DNA from: Planococcus kocurii
Lineage (GTDB): Bacteria; Bacillota; Bacilli; Bacillales_A; Planococcaceae
Reading direction: 5' to 3'
Length of the DNA stretch: 64,000 nt
NCBI RefSeq assembly: GCF_001465835.2
Contig: NZ_CP013661.2
Span: 2,782,501-2,846,500 of the forward strand
Shown here: piece after piece, positions 10,037 to 17,564 of the stretch
Numbering within the stretch: the stretch's first letter is position 1
Layout of the letters: every line of letters starts with the position of its first letter
The notes under the pieces: model-generated
The model's input: only the letters and a program-made list of their open reading frames with translations
What the model was told of the DNA's origin: nothing
Database searches by the model: none
Position numbers and translations under genes: made by a program

Positions 10037-10936
10037 ATGAAGCTGTTATCATTTCGCTATGAAGGAAAAGAAGGATTTGGACCAAAAGTTAAAAAGGAAG
10101 AAGCTGTATGGGATTTAGTTGCGATTCAACAGCAATTAGAAGTTCTACCTGCGTTTCCTACACAATTGATTGAAGGAATCCCGCAAGGAATGGAATTTGT
10201 TGAACAAATCCGTAAATTAACGGAAGCCGCTGTCCAATCTGACCGCTCTGAAGAATTCAAACACTCTTTTTCAGAAATTGAATGGTTAGCTCCAATTTCG
10301 AGAACGCCGAAAAATATCATCTGCGTTGGAAAGAATTACGCGGATCATGCAAAAGAGATGGGTGGAGAAGCTCCTGTAGACTTAGTAGTTTTCACAAAGT
10401 CGGCTACTTGTATTTCAGCTGACGGCGAAACCGTCTCGGTTCACAGTGATGTAACGGATTCCTATGATTACGAAGGCGAATTGGCTGTCATTATTGGTAA
10501 AGCTGGACACAAAATACCAAAGCAAATGGCTTATGACTATGTTTTTGGCTATACCATTGCAAATGATTTGACTGCACGGGACTTGCAACAAAAACACCAA
10601 CAGTATTTTCTTGGGAAAAGCTTGTCGGGCTCATGTCCATTAGGTCCATACATCGTCACAAAAGATGAAATCCCACAAGCACAAAATCTATCAATCGTCA
10701 CAAAAGTTAACGATGAGGTACGCCAAAACGGCAACACGGAAAACATGATCCGTCGTGTTGATGACCTTGTAGCGGAAGTATCGAAATATATTGCGCTGGA
10801 ACCAGGGGATGTTCTTCTTACTGGGACACCGGCTGGAGTGGGCAAAGGTTTCAATCCGCCAAAATTCCTAAAAGCGGGAGACACGATTAAAGTGTCGATT
10901 GAATCCATTGGGACTCTCGTCACACATTTGTCATAA
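10037..10936 (+). CDS. yisK: Fumarylacetoacetate hydrolase family protein (YisK-like, oxaloacetate decarboxylase type)
   Basis: 299 residues. The C-terminal two-thirds is the FAH fold: PKNIICVGKNYADHAKEMG, the metal-ligand stretch YDYEGELAVIIGK, GYTIANDLTARDLQ and the terminal LEPGDVLLTGTPAGVGKG. Length and the following yisL homologue match the B. subtilis yisK-yisL pair; YisK there has oxaloacetate decarboxylase activity. Start ATG 10037 follows AAAGGAG (10020-10026). A TATAAT at 9999-10004 is a likely -10. The enzyme is soluble and metal-dependent. The exact substrate in this organism is inferred from the family only. Confidence 0.87.
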   Translation: MKLLSFRYEGKEGFGPKVKKEEAVWDLVAIQQQLEVLPAFPTQLIEGIPQGMEFVEQIRKLTEAAVQSDRSEEFKHSFSEIEWLAPISRTPKNIICVGKNYADHAKEMGGEAPVDLVVFTKSATCISADGETVSVHSDVTDSYDYEGELAVIIGKAGHKIPKQMAYDYVFGYTIANDLTARDLQQKHQQYFLGKSLSGSCPLGPYIVTKDEIPQAQNLSIVTKVNDEVRQNGNTENMIRRVDDLVAEVSKYIALEPGDVLLTGTPAGVGKGFNPPKFLKAGDTIKVSIESIGTLVTHLS

Positions 10937-11004
10937 GATATAGGCTCTTCCCATCGTCCAACTTGTGATAAACTGGAAAGGACTTTATTAGAAGAGGTGA
11001 GCTT

Positions 11005-11376
11005 TTGAGCATTTTTACAGACACTACACATTTACACATCACGACATGGGTTGTTGCAGTCATTTTGTTTCTGATCGCCGCATTTATGCAGCGCGACAGT
11101 AAAGGCCGTAAAATTTTGCACATGGTCTTGAGATTGTTCTATGTTTTGATCATCATTACAGGGTTAACATTGTTTATCGCCCATTCTTCCTATGATGCAA
11201 TGTTATACGGCATTAAGTTCTTATTGGGTGTTTTGACAATTGGAATGATGGAGATGGTGTTGGTCCGTTCGAAAAAACAAAAACCAGTTACGATGTTCTG
11301 GGCATTGTTTGTCTTGTTCTTACTTGCAACAATGTTCATCGGTTTCATGTTGCCAATCGGATTGGATTTCTTTTAA
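11005..11376 (+). CDS. yisL: YisL family small membrane protein (DUF1516)
   Basis: 123 residues from TTG 11005, preceded by AGAGGTGAGC. Four hydrophobic segments fill the protein (near residues 10-28, 38-55, 63-80 and 92-115), with short basic loops between them. Length, topology and position directly after yisK match B. subtilis YisL (about 118 residues, DUF1516). Function is unknown. A short 68-base gap separates it from yisK; it may share the yisK transcript and is followed by a clear terminator. Confidence 0.83.
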   Translation: MSIFTDTTHLHITTWVVAVILFLIAAFMQRDSKGRKILHMVLRLFYVLIIITGLTLFIAHSSYDAMLYGIKFLLGVLTIGMMEMVLVRSKKQKPVTMFWALFVLFLLATMFIGFMLPIGLDFF

Positions 11377-11385
11377 GGAAAGTAG

Positions 11386-11412
11386 GCAGGTGCATCTAGC
11401 ACCTGTCTTTTT
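11386..11412 (+). terminator. Terminator after yisL
   Basis: Perfect 7-bp stem CAGGTGC/GCACCTG (11387-11393 with 11399-11405), 5-base loop, followed by TCTTTTT. Confidence 0.85.
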
Positions 11413-11438
11413 CTATGCAACTTTTCACAGTTTAGACG

Positions 11439-11497
11439 AAACTCCAGCAAGTCAGTGCTGAAACACTAACTTTACATGGCGGCGATAGCTGGAGTTT
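11439..11497. other. Nested inverted repeat of unknown function upstream of the GH13 gene
   Basis: A perfect 10-bp inverted repeat, AAACTCCAGC at 11439-11448 and GCTGGAGTTT at 11488-11497, encloses a second hairpin (AGTCAGTG at 11450-11457 with CACTAACT at 11464-11471, 7 of 8 pairs). Between the inner hairpin and the closing arm is the unpaired stretch TTACATGGCGGCGATA. There is no T-run after it, so it is not a normal terminator. It lies about 55 bases before the start codon of the downstream gene and could be a leader RNA structure or an operator. I do not recognise it as a known riboswitch class. Confidence 0.5.
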
Positions 11498-11552
11498 GAT
11501 AAAATGAATCGGGTGGAATGTACCAACAACCTCATTGAAGGAGGACTTAGAA

Positions 11553-13019
11553 TTGAAGGCAAAATGGATTTTGAGCATGATAACAACTGTACTGCTGCTG
11601 GCACTAGTCAATCCAGTGTTTGCTGCAGAAGAGCGGGAACTTAAAGACGAACTTATCTATGATGTGTTAGTTGACCGTTATTTCAATAAAAAGATCAATA
11701 ATGATTATGAAGTAAATGCATTAGATCCCGCAGCTTTTAATGGTGGCGATTTTGATGGAATGGCCAGTGAACTATTATTTGCGAAAGAAATGGGTTTCAC
11801 AGCTCTTTCAATAGGACCTGTATTTTCAACAGCTACATATGATGGCAAAACAGTAAGAGACTATACTAAATTCGAGCGTCATTTTGGTACAGAAGAAGAA
11901 TTTCAAACCTTGGTAGATGAAATCCATAATCAAGAAATGAAAGTGATTGTGGATATTCCGACGCAACAAGTAAGTGCAGATCATGTGTGGGCAGTTGAAA
12001 ACCCAGAATGGTTTACAGAAAACGAAGACGGCAGCTTGGCACTAGATACAGCAAACACAGAGGTCCAAGAAGCGCTAATTGCTACATTTGTAGAATTTAG
12101 TGAAGCCTATCAAGTTGACGGGTTCCGACTACAAGACGCAGACAAATTAGATGCAGCTTTTGTTAGCGATTTTTCTAAAGCGATAAAAGAGGTGCGAGAT
12201 AGTTACATTTTAAGTGATCAAGAAATGGCAGACAGTGGTTCATTCGATGCGGTAGTGATGCCTGGTGTGGAAAAGACATTACGTGCGGCTTATAAGAATT
12301 TTGATCAGGATATGACCGACGTAACGACGATCATGGAGCAAAGCAAAAACAATTTGATTCAAGTAGATTCATTGACTGGATCTCGATTTACAGCAGACAT
12401 TGTAGCGGAAAATGGATTTCCGCCGACACGCTGGACGCTATTGTTGACTCAGTTGTTGACGATGCCTGGAATTCCAGTCGTTCAATATGGTTCAGAATCT
12501 GCTATGAATGGGACAGAGTTGGATGAATCTCATCAAATTTTAGATATGGCCGTAGATAAGGAACTTGTTGATCACATCACTAACTTGACGTCATTGCGTA
12601 ATTCGTCTGAAGCATTACGAACAGGGGAATTGGAAGTGCTACACGATGAAGATGGATGGCTCGTTTATAAACGTTCGAATGACGAAGAATCATGGATTGT
12701 TGCTATTAACAACGCGTCTTCAACAAAGAGCATTAACTTATCAGCTGATGTCATTGGACAAGGACAGGAATTACGTGGATTATTTGAAAGTGATATTATT
12801 CGCCAAGGAGATAATGGGGATTACCGAATAACACAAGATCGAGAAATCGCGGAAGTGTTCCACGTAACAGAAGAAAGTAAACTCAACTCTGCGTACATTG
12901 CAACGCTAGTTGTTATGTATGTTGTGTTCATGATGTTCTTGTGGTTTGTTTGGCGTAAAGGCAAACAACGTAAAGCAGATGCAGCGAAACAGTCGACAGT
13001 TGAGAAAAATCCGAAATAA
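11553..13019 (+). CDS. Membrane-anchored GH13 alpha-amylase-like protein, catalytic residues lost (probable pseudoenzyme)
   Basis: 488 residues. Signal peptide at residues 1-25 (ends PVFAAEE), a GH13-like barrel at about 30-360, a beta-rich C-terminal domain, and one transmembrane helix near 455-478 followed by a basic tail. The fold is clear from DVLVDRYFN, the GGDFDGM loop and VDGFRL. All four GH13 conserved regions are altered: region I DxxxNH reads DIPTQQ (residues 134-139); the nucleophile in GFRLD is Q194 (GFRLQ); the acid/base Glu position is D222 (ILSDQ); and the NHD of region IV reads SLT (273-275). Such a protein should not hydrolyse glycans normally; carbohydrate binding or scaffolding is inferred. 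Start TTG 11553 follows AAGGAGGA; the in-frame TTG at 11535 overlaps that ribosome site. Confidence 0.82.
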   Translation: MKAKWILSMITTVLLLALVNPVFAAEERELKDELIYDVLVDRYFNKKINNDYEVNALDPAAFNGGDFDGMASELLFAKEMGFTALSIGPVFSTATYDGKTVRDYTKFERHFGTEEEFQTLVDEIHNQEMKVIVDIPTQQVSADHVWAVENPEWFTENEDGSLALDTANTEVQEALIATFVEFSEAYQVDGFRLQDADKLDAAFVSDFSKAIKEVRDSYILSDQEMADSGSFDAVVMPGVEKTLRAAYKNFDQDMTDVTTIMEQSKNNLIQVDSLTGSRFTADIVAENGFPPTRWTLLLTQLLTMPGIPVVQYGSESAMNGTELDESHQILDMAVDKELVDHITNLTSLRNSSEALRTGELEVLHDEDGWLVYKRSNDEESWIVAINNASSTKSINLSADVIGQGQELRGLFESDIIRQGDNGDYRITQDREIAEVFHVTEESKLNSAYIATLVVMYVVFMMFLWFVWRKGKQRKADAAKQSTVEKNPK

Positions 13020-13030
13020 TCCGAAAAAAT

Positions 13031-13073
13031 AAAACAGGCAGAAAAAGCAATCCGCTTTTTCTGCCTGTTTTTG
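13031..13073. terminator. Bidirectional terminator between the GH13 gene and cdr
   Basis: An 18-bp perfect stem (13031-13048 with 13054-13071) with loop AATCC. A-tracts and T-tracts on both sides let it serve both convergent genes. Confidence 0.92.
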
Positions 13074-13082
13074 ATATTGGCA

Positions 13083-14417
13083 TTATTTACTTAATGCTTT
13101 ATAACCTACCATATTAATTGGGTCTTTCGGCGATGAATAGGGAGGTGCATAGCAAAGTTCGAGTGCCTGCAAATCGTCAATCGTCAACCCCCCGTAGATT
13201 GCTGTCACAATGACATCGATTCGCTTGTCAACGCCTTTGCCACCAATACATTGTGCCCCTAAAATCTTACGGGTTTGTGGATCGTAATGGACTTTTAACG
13301 TGATTTCGGAATGATCAGGATAATAACCCGCATTCGAATTGCCGGTATGCGTCACTGTAGCAAAAGCTAAATTTTTATCTTGAATCGCTTTTTCGTTTAA
13401 CCCTGTCATTGCAGCAGTTAATGAGAAAATTTTCAAGACGGAAGTTCCGAGCAAACCTTTTTTCGCTACCTTGTTGCCCGTAAGGTGACTCGCTGCGATA
13501 AATGCTTGACGATGCGCAGGAGAAGCAAGTGGAACTCTTTTGGGATCTCCCGTTACCATATCAAAATTCTCTGAAGCATCTCCAATGGCGTAAATCGATG
13601 GATCATTTGTTTGCATAAATTCATTTGTTTGAATACCGTCAGTTTCACCAATTGTTAAGCCCGCTTTCATAGCCAGTCTAGTATTCGGTCTCAAACCAAC
13701 ACTCATAATAATGAAATCTGCTTGTATGTCAATGCCATTTGACAGGTGGATGGTTTTGCCTTCCGTTTTTTTGATCTCTGTTCCAGTAATTAATTTAACA
13801 TCTTGAAGTGCCAGTTCTTTCTCAATCATTAATGAAATATCGGTATCCAAAATAGACATAATGGTTGGGGATCTATGCACTAAAGAAACGTCCAAGCCAA
13901 TGTTTTTAAGGTTTTCTGCCATTTCTAGCCCGATAAAGCCACCACCTGAAACGACGCAATTTTTGGGTTGTGCAGTTTTGATGAACTGGTCAATTTTTTG
14001 CATGTCTTCAAAATTGCGTAAGGTAAAGACTTTCGATGTATCTAGACCTTCGATTTTAGGAACAATCGCAGAACCACCTGGAGCTAAGATTAAGGCATCG
14101 TACGACTCTTCAAATTGTTCGCCAGTTTCCAGGTTGTGCACAAGCACTTTTTTGGCTGCTCGATCGATTGCGATTACTTCGTGTCTCATGTGAACATCGA
14201 TATCTCGTTTTTTCTTAAATCGTTTGGGATCGGTCATAATGATTGACTCTTCATCTTCGATGACACCGCCTATAACATACGGCGTTCCACATGCTGCATA
14301 AGACATCGTCGAATCACGATCAAAAACAATAATCTGCACGTCTGGATCATAGAAGCGCAGTTGACCTGCGGCAGTAGCGCCTCCGCCAACTGCGCCTACA
14401 ATAACTATTTTGTTCAT
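13083..14417 (-). CDS. cdr: CoA-disulfide reductase / pyridine nucleotide-disulfide oxidoreductase
   Basis: 444 residues. N-terminal FAD-binding motif VGAVGGGATAA, a single redox cysteine at C43 in SYAACGTPY (typical of CoA-disulfide reductases and NADH oxidases, not the CxxxxC of glutathione reductases), NAD(P)-binding GGGFIGLEMAENL in the middle, the FAD motif YAIGDASE, and a dimerisation domain at the C-terminus. It is expected to reduce CoA disulfide with NAD(P)H and keep the CoA/thiol pool reduced. ATG 14417 is preferred over the TTG at 14423 because it gives 10 bases from AGGAG and places the active cysteine at 43, its usual position. Last gene of the leftward yitU-degV-cdr operon. Confidence 0.9.
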   Translation of the reverse strand: MNKIVIVGAVGGGATAAGQLRFYDPDVQIIVFDRDSTMSYAACGTPYVIGGVIEDEESIIMTDPKRFKKKRDIDVHMRHEVIAIDRAAKKVLVHNLETGEQFEESYDALILAPGGSAIVPKIEGLDTSKVFTLRNFEDMQKIDQFIKTAQPKNCVVSGGGFIGLEMAENLKNIGLDVSLVHRSPTIMSILDTDISLMIEKELALQDVKLITGTEIKKTEGKTIHLSNGIDIQADFIIMSVGLRPNTRLAMKAGLTIGETDGIQTNEFMQTNDPSIYAIGDASENFDMVTGDPKRVPLASPAHRQAFIAASHLTGNKVAKKGLLGTSVLKIFSLTAAMTGLNEKAIQDKNLAFATVTHTGNSNAGYYPDHSEITLKVHYDPQTRKILGAQCIGGKGVDKRIDVIVTAIYGGLTIDDLQALELCYAPPYSSPKDPINMVGYKALSK

Positions 14418-14430
14418 CGTCAATCAGCTC

Positions 14431-15282
14431 CTAGTCAATTGTATTGAAGAAAAATACTGCCAGTGTACCAGGACCCGTATGTGCAGCAATGACCGAACCA
14501 ATCATATGGACTTCAACGGATTGCGGGTGGAAGTTGCTTTCAATCTCCTGTTTTAGTAAAGCCGCAAACTCTGCGTCGTCACCGTGGCTAATGGCAATTG
14601 TCTGTTGATCTAATTGAGTTCCGCGTTCTCTCATTAGGTCAATCATCCGTTTGATCACTTTTTTACGTCCTCGAAGTTTTTCAATCGGTACAAGTTTGCC
14701 ATCTTCTACGTGAAGCAATGGCTTAATATTTAATAACCCGCCAACAAAAGCGCTACCTTTGGAAATGCGGCCGCCTTTAGCCATATAATCTAAGTCTTCT
14801 ACAGTAAACAGACTTTCTAAATGATCAATCATCAAACGAGTTTTCTTAATAATAGTTTCGAGAGGCTGTCCAGCGGAGCGCAATTTTGCGGCTTCTTTTA
14901 CTAACAGTCCGTAGCCGAGCGAAGCGGCTTTTGAATCTAGTATTGTTAGCTTCAAATCCGGGTATTCTTCACGTACCTGATCCGCCACCATTACGGCTGT
15001 ATTATAAGTACCTGATAGCTCAGAAGAAAAGGCAATATAATAGCCCTCGTCTTTGTCTTTTGCCAGCTGTTCAAAAGCTGACCACATTTCTTCAGGTGAA
15101 ACTTGGGATGTTTTAGGTTGATCACCACCACGAATTGCATCGAACACTTTAATGGATTGAATGCCTCGAATGTCTTCGAAATCCTGATCTCCAATATGAA
15201 CACGAAGCGGCAATAAAACAACATTTTCATTTTCGAAAAAGTCTTTTGGCAGATCAGATGCGCTGTCAGCAAATAGTCTCAT
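14431..15282 (-). CDS. yitS: DegV family fatty acid-binding protein (YitS-like)
   Basis: 283 residues from ATG 15282, which follows GGGGGA. The N-terminus RLFADSASDLP is the DegV family hallmark. SSELSGTYNTA in the first third and a KGGRISKGSAFVGGLLNIKP region in the middle form the fatty acid-binding fold. DegV/FakB proteins bind a fatty acid so that FakA can phosphorylate it. Position next to yitU and near yitV/yitW matches B. subtilis yitS. Separated from yitU by 20 bases and from cdr by 13 bases in one leftward operon. No FakA partner is visible in this window. Confidence 0.87.
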   Translation of the reverse strand: MRLFADSASDLPKDFFENENVVLLPLRVHIGDQDFEDIRGIQSIKVFDAIRGGDQPKTSQVSPEEMWSAFEQLAKDKDEGYYIAFSSELSGTYNTAVMVADQVREEYPDLKLTILDSKAASLGYGLLVKEAAKLRSAGQPLETIIKKTRLMIDHLESLFTVEDLDYMAKGGRISKGSAFVGGLLNIKPLLHVEDGKLVPIEKLRGRKKVIKRMIDLMRERGTQLDQQTIAISHGDDAEFAALLKQEIESNFHPQSVEVHMIGSVIAAHTGPGTLAVFFFNTID

Positions 15283-15302
15283 AGTCAATCCCCCTTTTGT
15301 AG

Positions 15303-16109
15303 TTACAGCTTCAACCGCTCTAGTAACAACTCAGCAATGCCATCATCGTTATTAGTTAACGTGATTTCATTGGCAATCGTTTTTAACGGTTCAATGGCAT
15401 TGCCCATGGCAACACCGACTCCTGCAAAATCGATCATTTCAAGATCATTGTCTTCGTCACCAAAAGCAATAATGTTTTCTCGTGCAATGCCCATTGATTT
15501 GGAAACACGATCTAGTCCAACGGCTTTACTCATCCCACTTTTCACAATTTCAATCACGTGCCACGGAGCTCCCCACCGGCGATGATCGATTACTTCTGCA
15601 TGTACAGAAGATAAATGGTCATGGATTTCCTGTACGCGTTCATATGGAGCATGAATCAAAATAGACGTCGGATCTGTTTTTAAGTAATTGCGTAAATCTC
15701 CAGTTGTGATTGTAGGATCACCGAAGCGGAAAATATCCATAAGTTTTTCGTCATGATGGTGGACATACACATCGTCCAAGACCTCTGCCACGATATTATG
15801 GAAATCAAAGTTATGCATAGACTCTACCACTTCATGGACAACGTTCAATCCGATTGGTGTATGGTGTGTTCCCCAATGATTGTTTGTAGGATGGTGGACA
15901 AATGCACCGTTAAAATTGACGATGGGGGTTGTTAGTCCTAGCTCTTTATAGAAAGTTTCGCTTGAACGATAAGGTCGACCCGTAGCAATCATTACCTCAT
16001 GTCCTGCTTCCATTGCTTTATTTAACGTTCGTTTTGTTTTCGGGGAAATAACTTTCTGGTCGGTCAATAATGTGCCGTCTAAATCAAGAACAATTAAATG
16101 TTGTTTCAT
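15303..16109 (-). CDS. yitU: HAD-IIB (Cof-type) phosphatase, YitU-like
   Basis: 268 residues. Motif I DLDGTLL with nucleophile D9, motif II in MIATGRPY, the cap domain in the centre, and motifs III/IV at the end (SKAVGL, then AFGDEDNDLEM). B. subtilis YitU, of the same length and at the same position before yitV, dephosphorylates 5-amino-6-(5-phosphoribitylamino)uracil in riboflavin synthesis and has other sugar-phosphate activity, so this substrate is likely but not proven. First gene of the leftward operon; a promoter TTGACG (16170-16165), 18-bp spacer, TACACT (16146-16141) reads into it. Confidence 0.87.
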   Translation of the reverse strand: MKQHLIVLDLDGTLLTDQKVISPKTKRTLNKAMEAGHEVMIATGRPYRSSETFYKELGLTTPIVNFNGAFVHHPTNNHWGTHHTPIGLNVVHEVVESMHNFDFHNIVAEVLDDVYVHHHDEKLMDIFRFGDPTITTGDLRNYLKTDPTSILIHAPYERVQEIHDHLSSVHAEVIDHRRWGAPWHVIEIVKSGMSKAVGLDRVSKSMGIARENIIAFGDEDNDLEMIDFAGVGVAMGNAIEPLKTIANEITLTNNDDGIAELLLERLKL

Positions 16110-16140
16110 AAAAATAGCCGTCTCCTTTCTATCTATTCCT

Positions 16141-16170
16141 AGTGTAGCGATAGTACAAGCGATTCGTCAA
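16141..16170 (-). promoter_or_regulatory. Sigma-A type promoter of the yitU-degV-cdr operon
   Basis: On the minus strand TTGACG (16170-16165), 18 bases, TACACT (16146-16141). The yitU start codon follows about 30 bases downstream. Confidence 0.6.
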
Positions 16171-16268
16171 AAATTTCAGAGGAGGAAAAGACTTTTCGCT
16201 AGAGAGAATTGGCGTTTGCTGGGAATCGAGAAGATTGGTACGATTAGAGGTGAAGGAAGTGATTTTAG

Positions 16269-17036
16269 TTGAGAGTTCAACGACAAATTTGGGGGCACAT
16301 ACCGTTGCTTCATATAACACCAGATCAATGCGAAAAAGTCGCATTGCCAACAGTTGTCTTTTTTCATGGCCATACGAGTGCAAAAGAACATAACTTGCAT
16401 TACGCTTACCAATTGGCTGAAAAAGGACTTCGTGTAATTTTGCCGGATGCGCATCTTCACGGTGAACGAAGTGAAGGATTGGATAATGTTCAGATCAGCC
16501 TGCGATTTTGGGAAATTGTTCTGACGTCTATAGAAGAATTAGCCTTTTTACAAAAAGAACTGCACAAGCAAGATTTAGTAGTTGGAGAACCAGGAGTAGG
16601 TGGCACTTCTATGGGTGGGATTACCACTCTAGGAGCAATGACAGTTTATCCGTGGATTTCAGTAGCTGCAGTAATGATGGGTGCAGGGAATTATGTAGAA
16701 TTAGCGCAAGCACAAATGGCCCAATATGAATCAAGAGGATTCAAGCTGCCAGTTAGTGAAGAAGAACGTGAACGGATGCTTTCGACTTTAGCGATTTTTG
16801 ACAGCGTTCAACATCAAGCGAAATTTAATGGCCGTCCCATTTATTTTTGGCACGGCGAACAAGATATGACGGTACCTTTTGAACCAACTTATCGCTTGTA
16901 TAAAGAACTTAAGAAGCATTACGAAGCGGTACCAGAAAAAATAACCTTTACTCGGGAAAGAGAAGCGGGACATGCAGTAAGTCGAAAAGGGATGCTTGAA
17001 GCGACAGAATGGCTCGCGAAGTATTTATCTAACTAA
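16269..17036 (+). CDS. yitV: Alpha/beta hydrolase, YitV-like esterase
   Basis: 255 residues, the same length as B. subtilis YitV. A prolyl oligopeptidase/dienelactone hydrolase type fold: FFHGHTSAKEHNLHYAYQLA near the oxyanion strand, nucleophile elbow GGTSMGG with the serine near residue 115, aspartate in HGEQDMTVP and histidine in REAGHAVS near the end. This gives a full catalytic triad for ester hydrolysis; the natural substrate is unknown. Start is TTG 16269 after GAAGGAAGTGA. It is divergent from yitU and just upstream of yitW. Confidence 0.86.
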   Translation: MRVQRQIWGHIPLLHITPDQCEKVALPTVVFFHGHTSAKEHNLHYAYQLAEKGLRVILPDAHLHGERSEGLDNVQISLRFWEIVLTSIEELAFLQKELHKQDLVVGEPGVGGTSMGGITTLGAMTVYPWISVAAVMMGAGNYVELAQAQMAQYESRGFKLPVSEEERERMLSTLAIFDSVQHQAKFNGRPIYFWHGEQDMTVPFEPTYRLYKELKKHYEAVPEKITFTREREAGHAVSRKGMLEATEWLAKYLSN

Positions 17037-17101
17037 GCATGTCGATTCCATTTTCATATGAAGTTTGTTAAGATAGTTTTAATAGTAAGGGAGGGATTTA
17101 G

Positions 17102-17410
17102 ATGGATCAAGATATGAAAGATAGTATGATGGGTGCGTTAGAAACAGTAATCGATCCTGAACTAGGAGTCGATATTGTTAATCTTGGGCTTATCTATGAT
17201 GTAATGTTGACAGAAGATGGTTTTGCCGTAGTGACGATGACGTTAACGTCTATGGGTTGTCCAATGGGACCACAGATCGTGCAAATGGTTAAAACTGCTT
17301 TGTATGAACTACCTGAAGTAGAAGAAGTCGATGTAAAAATCGTCTGGCAGCCAGTATGGGGCAAAGAACATATGTCACGCTATGCAAAAATGGCACTTGG
17401 CGTTCGATAA
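17102..17410 (+). CDS. yitW: MIP18/DUF59 family Fe-S cluster assembly protein (YitW)
   Basis: 102 residues. DUF59 signature DPELGVDIVNLGLIYDV and the conserved cysteine in TSMGCPMGP near residue 60. These proteins (SufT/MIP18/YitW) help to mature iron-sulfur proteins. ATG 17102 follows AAGGGAGGG with good spacing. It sits after yitV as in Bacillus and ends at its own terminator, so it is likely a single-gene transcript. Confidence 0.92.
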   Translation: MDQDMKDSMMGALETVIDPELGVDIVNLGLIYDVMLTEDGFAVVTMTLTSMGCPMGPQIVQMVKTALYELPEVEEVDVKIVWQPVWGKEHMSRYAKMALGVR

Positions 17411-17419
17411 ATAGTACGT

Positions 17420-17458
17420 AAAAAACCCTCATTGGATTTATTCCAGTGAGGTTTTTTT
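17420..17458 (+). terminator. Terminator after yitW
   Basis: Stem CCTCATTGG / CCAGTGAGG with one mismatch, A-tract before and TTTTTTT after. Confidence 0.85.
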
Positions 17459-17492
17459 GTTTGATACGAGTACTAAAAAAAGGTCGAAATAA

Positions 17493-17544
17493 TTGCTTAA
17501 CAGTGAATAATTAGCTATAATTTAATTAGTCAAAGATAGTCAAA
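17493..17544 (+). promoter_or_regulatory. clpB promoter with CtsR operator
   Basis: TTGCTT (17493-17498), a 17-base spacer and TATAAT (17516-17521) form a good sigma-A promoter. Seven bases later is AGTCAAAGATAGTCAAA (17528-17544), a full match to the CtsR direct heptad repeat RGTCAAANANRGTCAAA. CtsR represses class III heat-shock genes, so this gene should be heat-inducible. Confidence 0.9.
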
Positions 17545-17564
17545 CTTTTAAAGGAGTGGATAAA

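Noticed and set aside
10549..11031. 160-residue minus-strand ORF
   Set aside because: Antisense to yisK and the start of yisL, both clear genes; no ribosome site.
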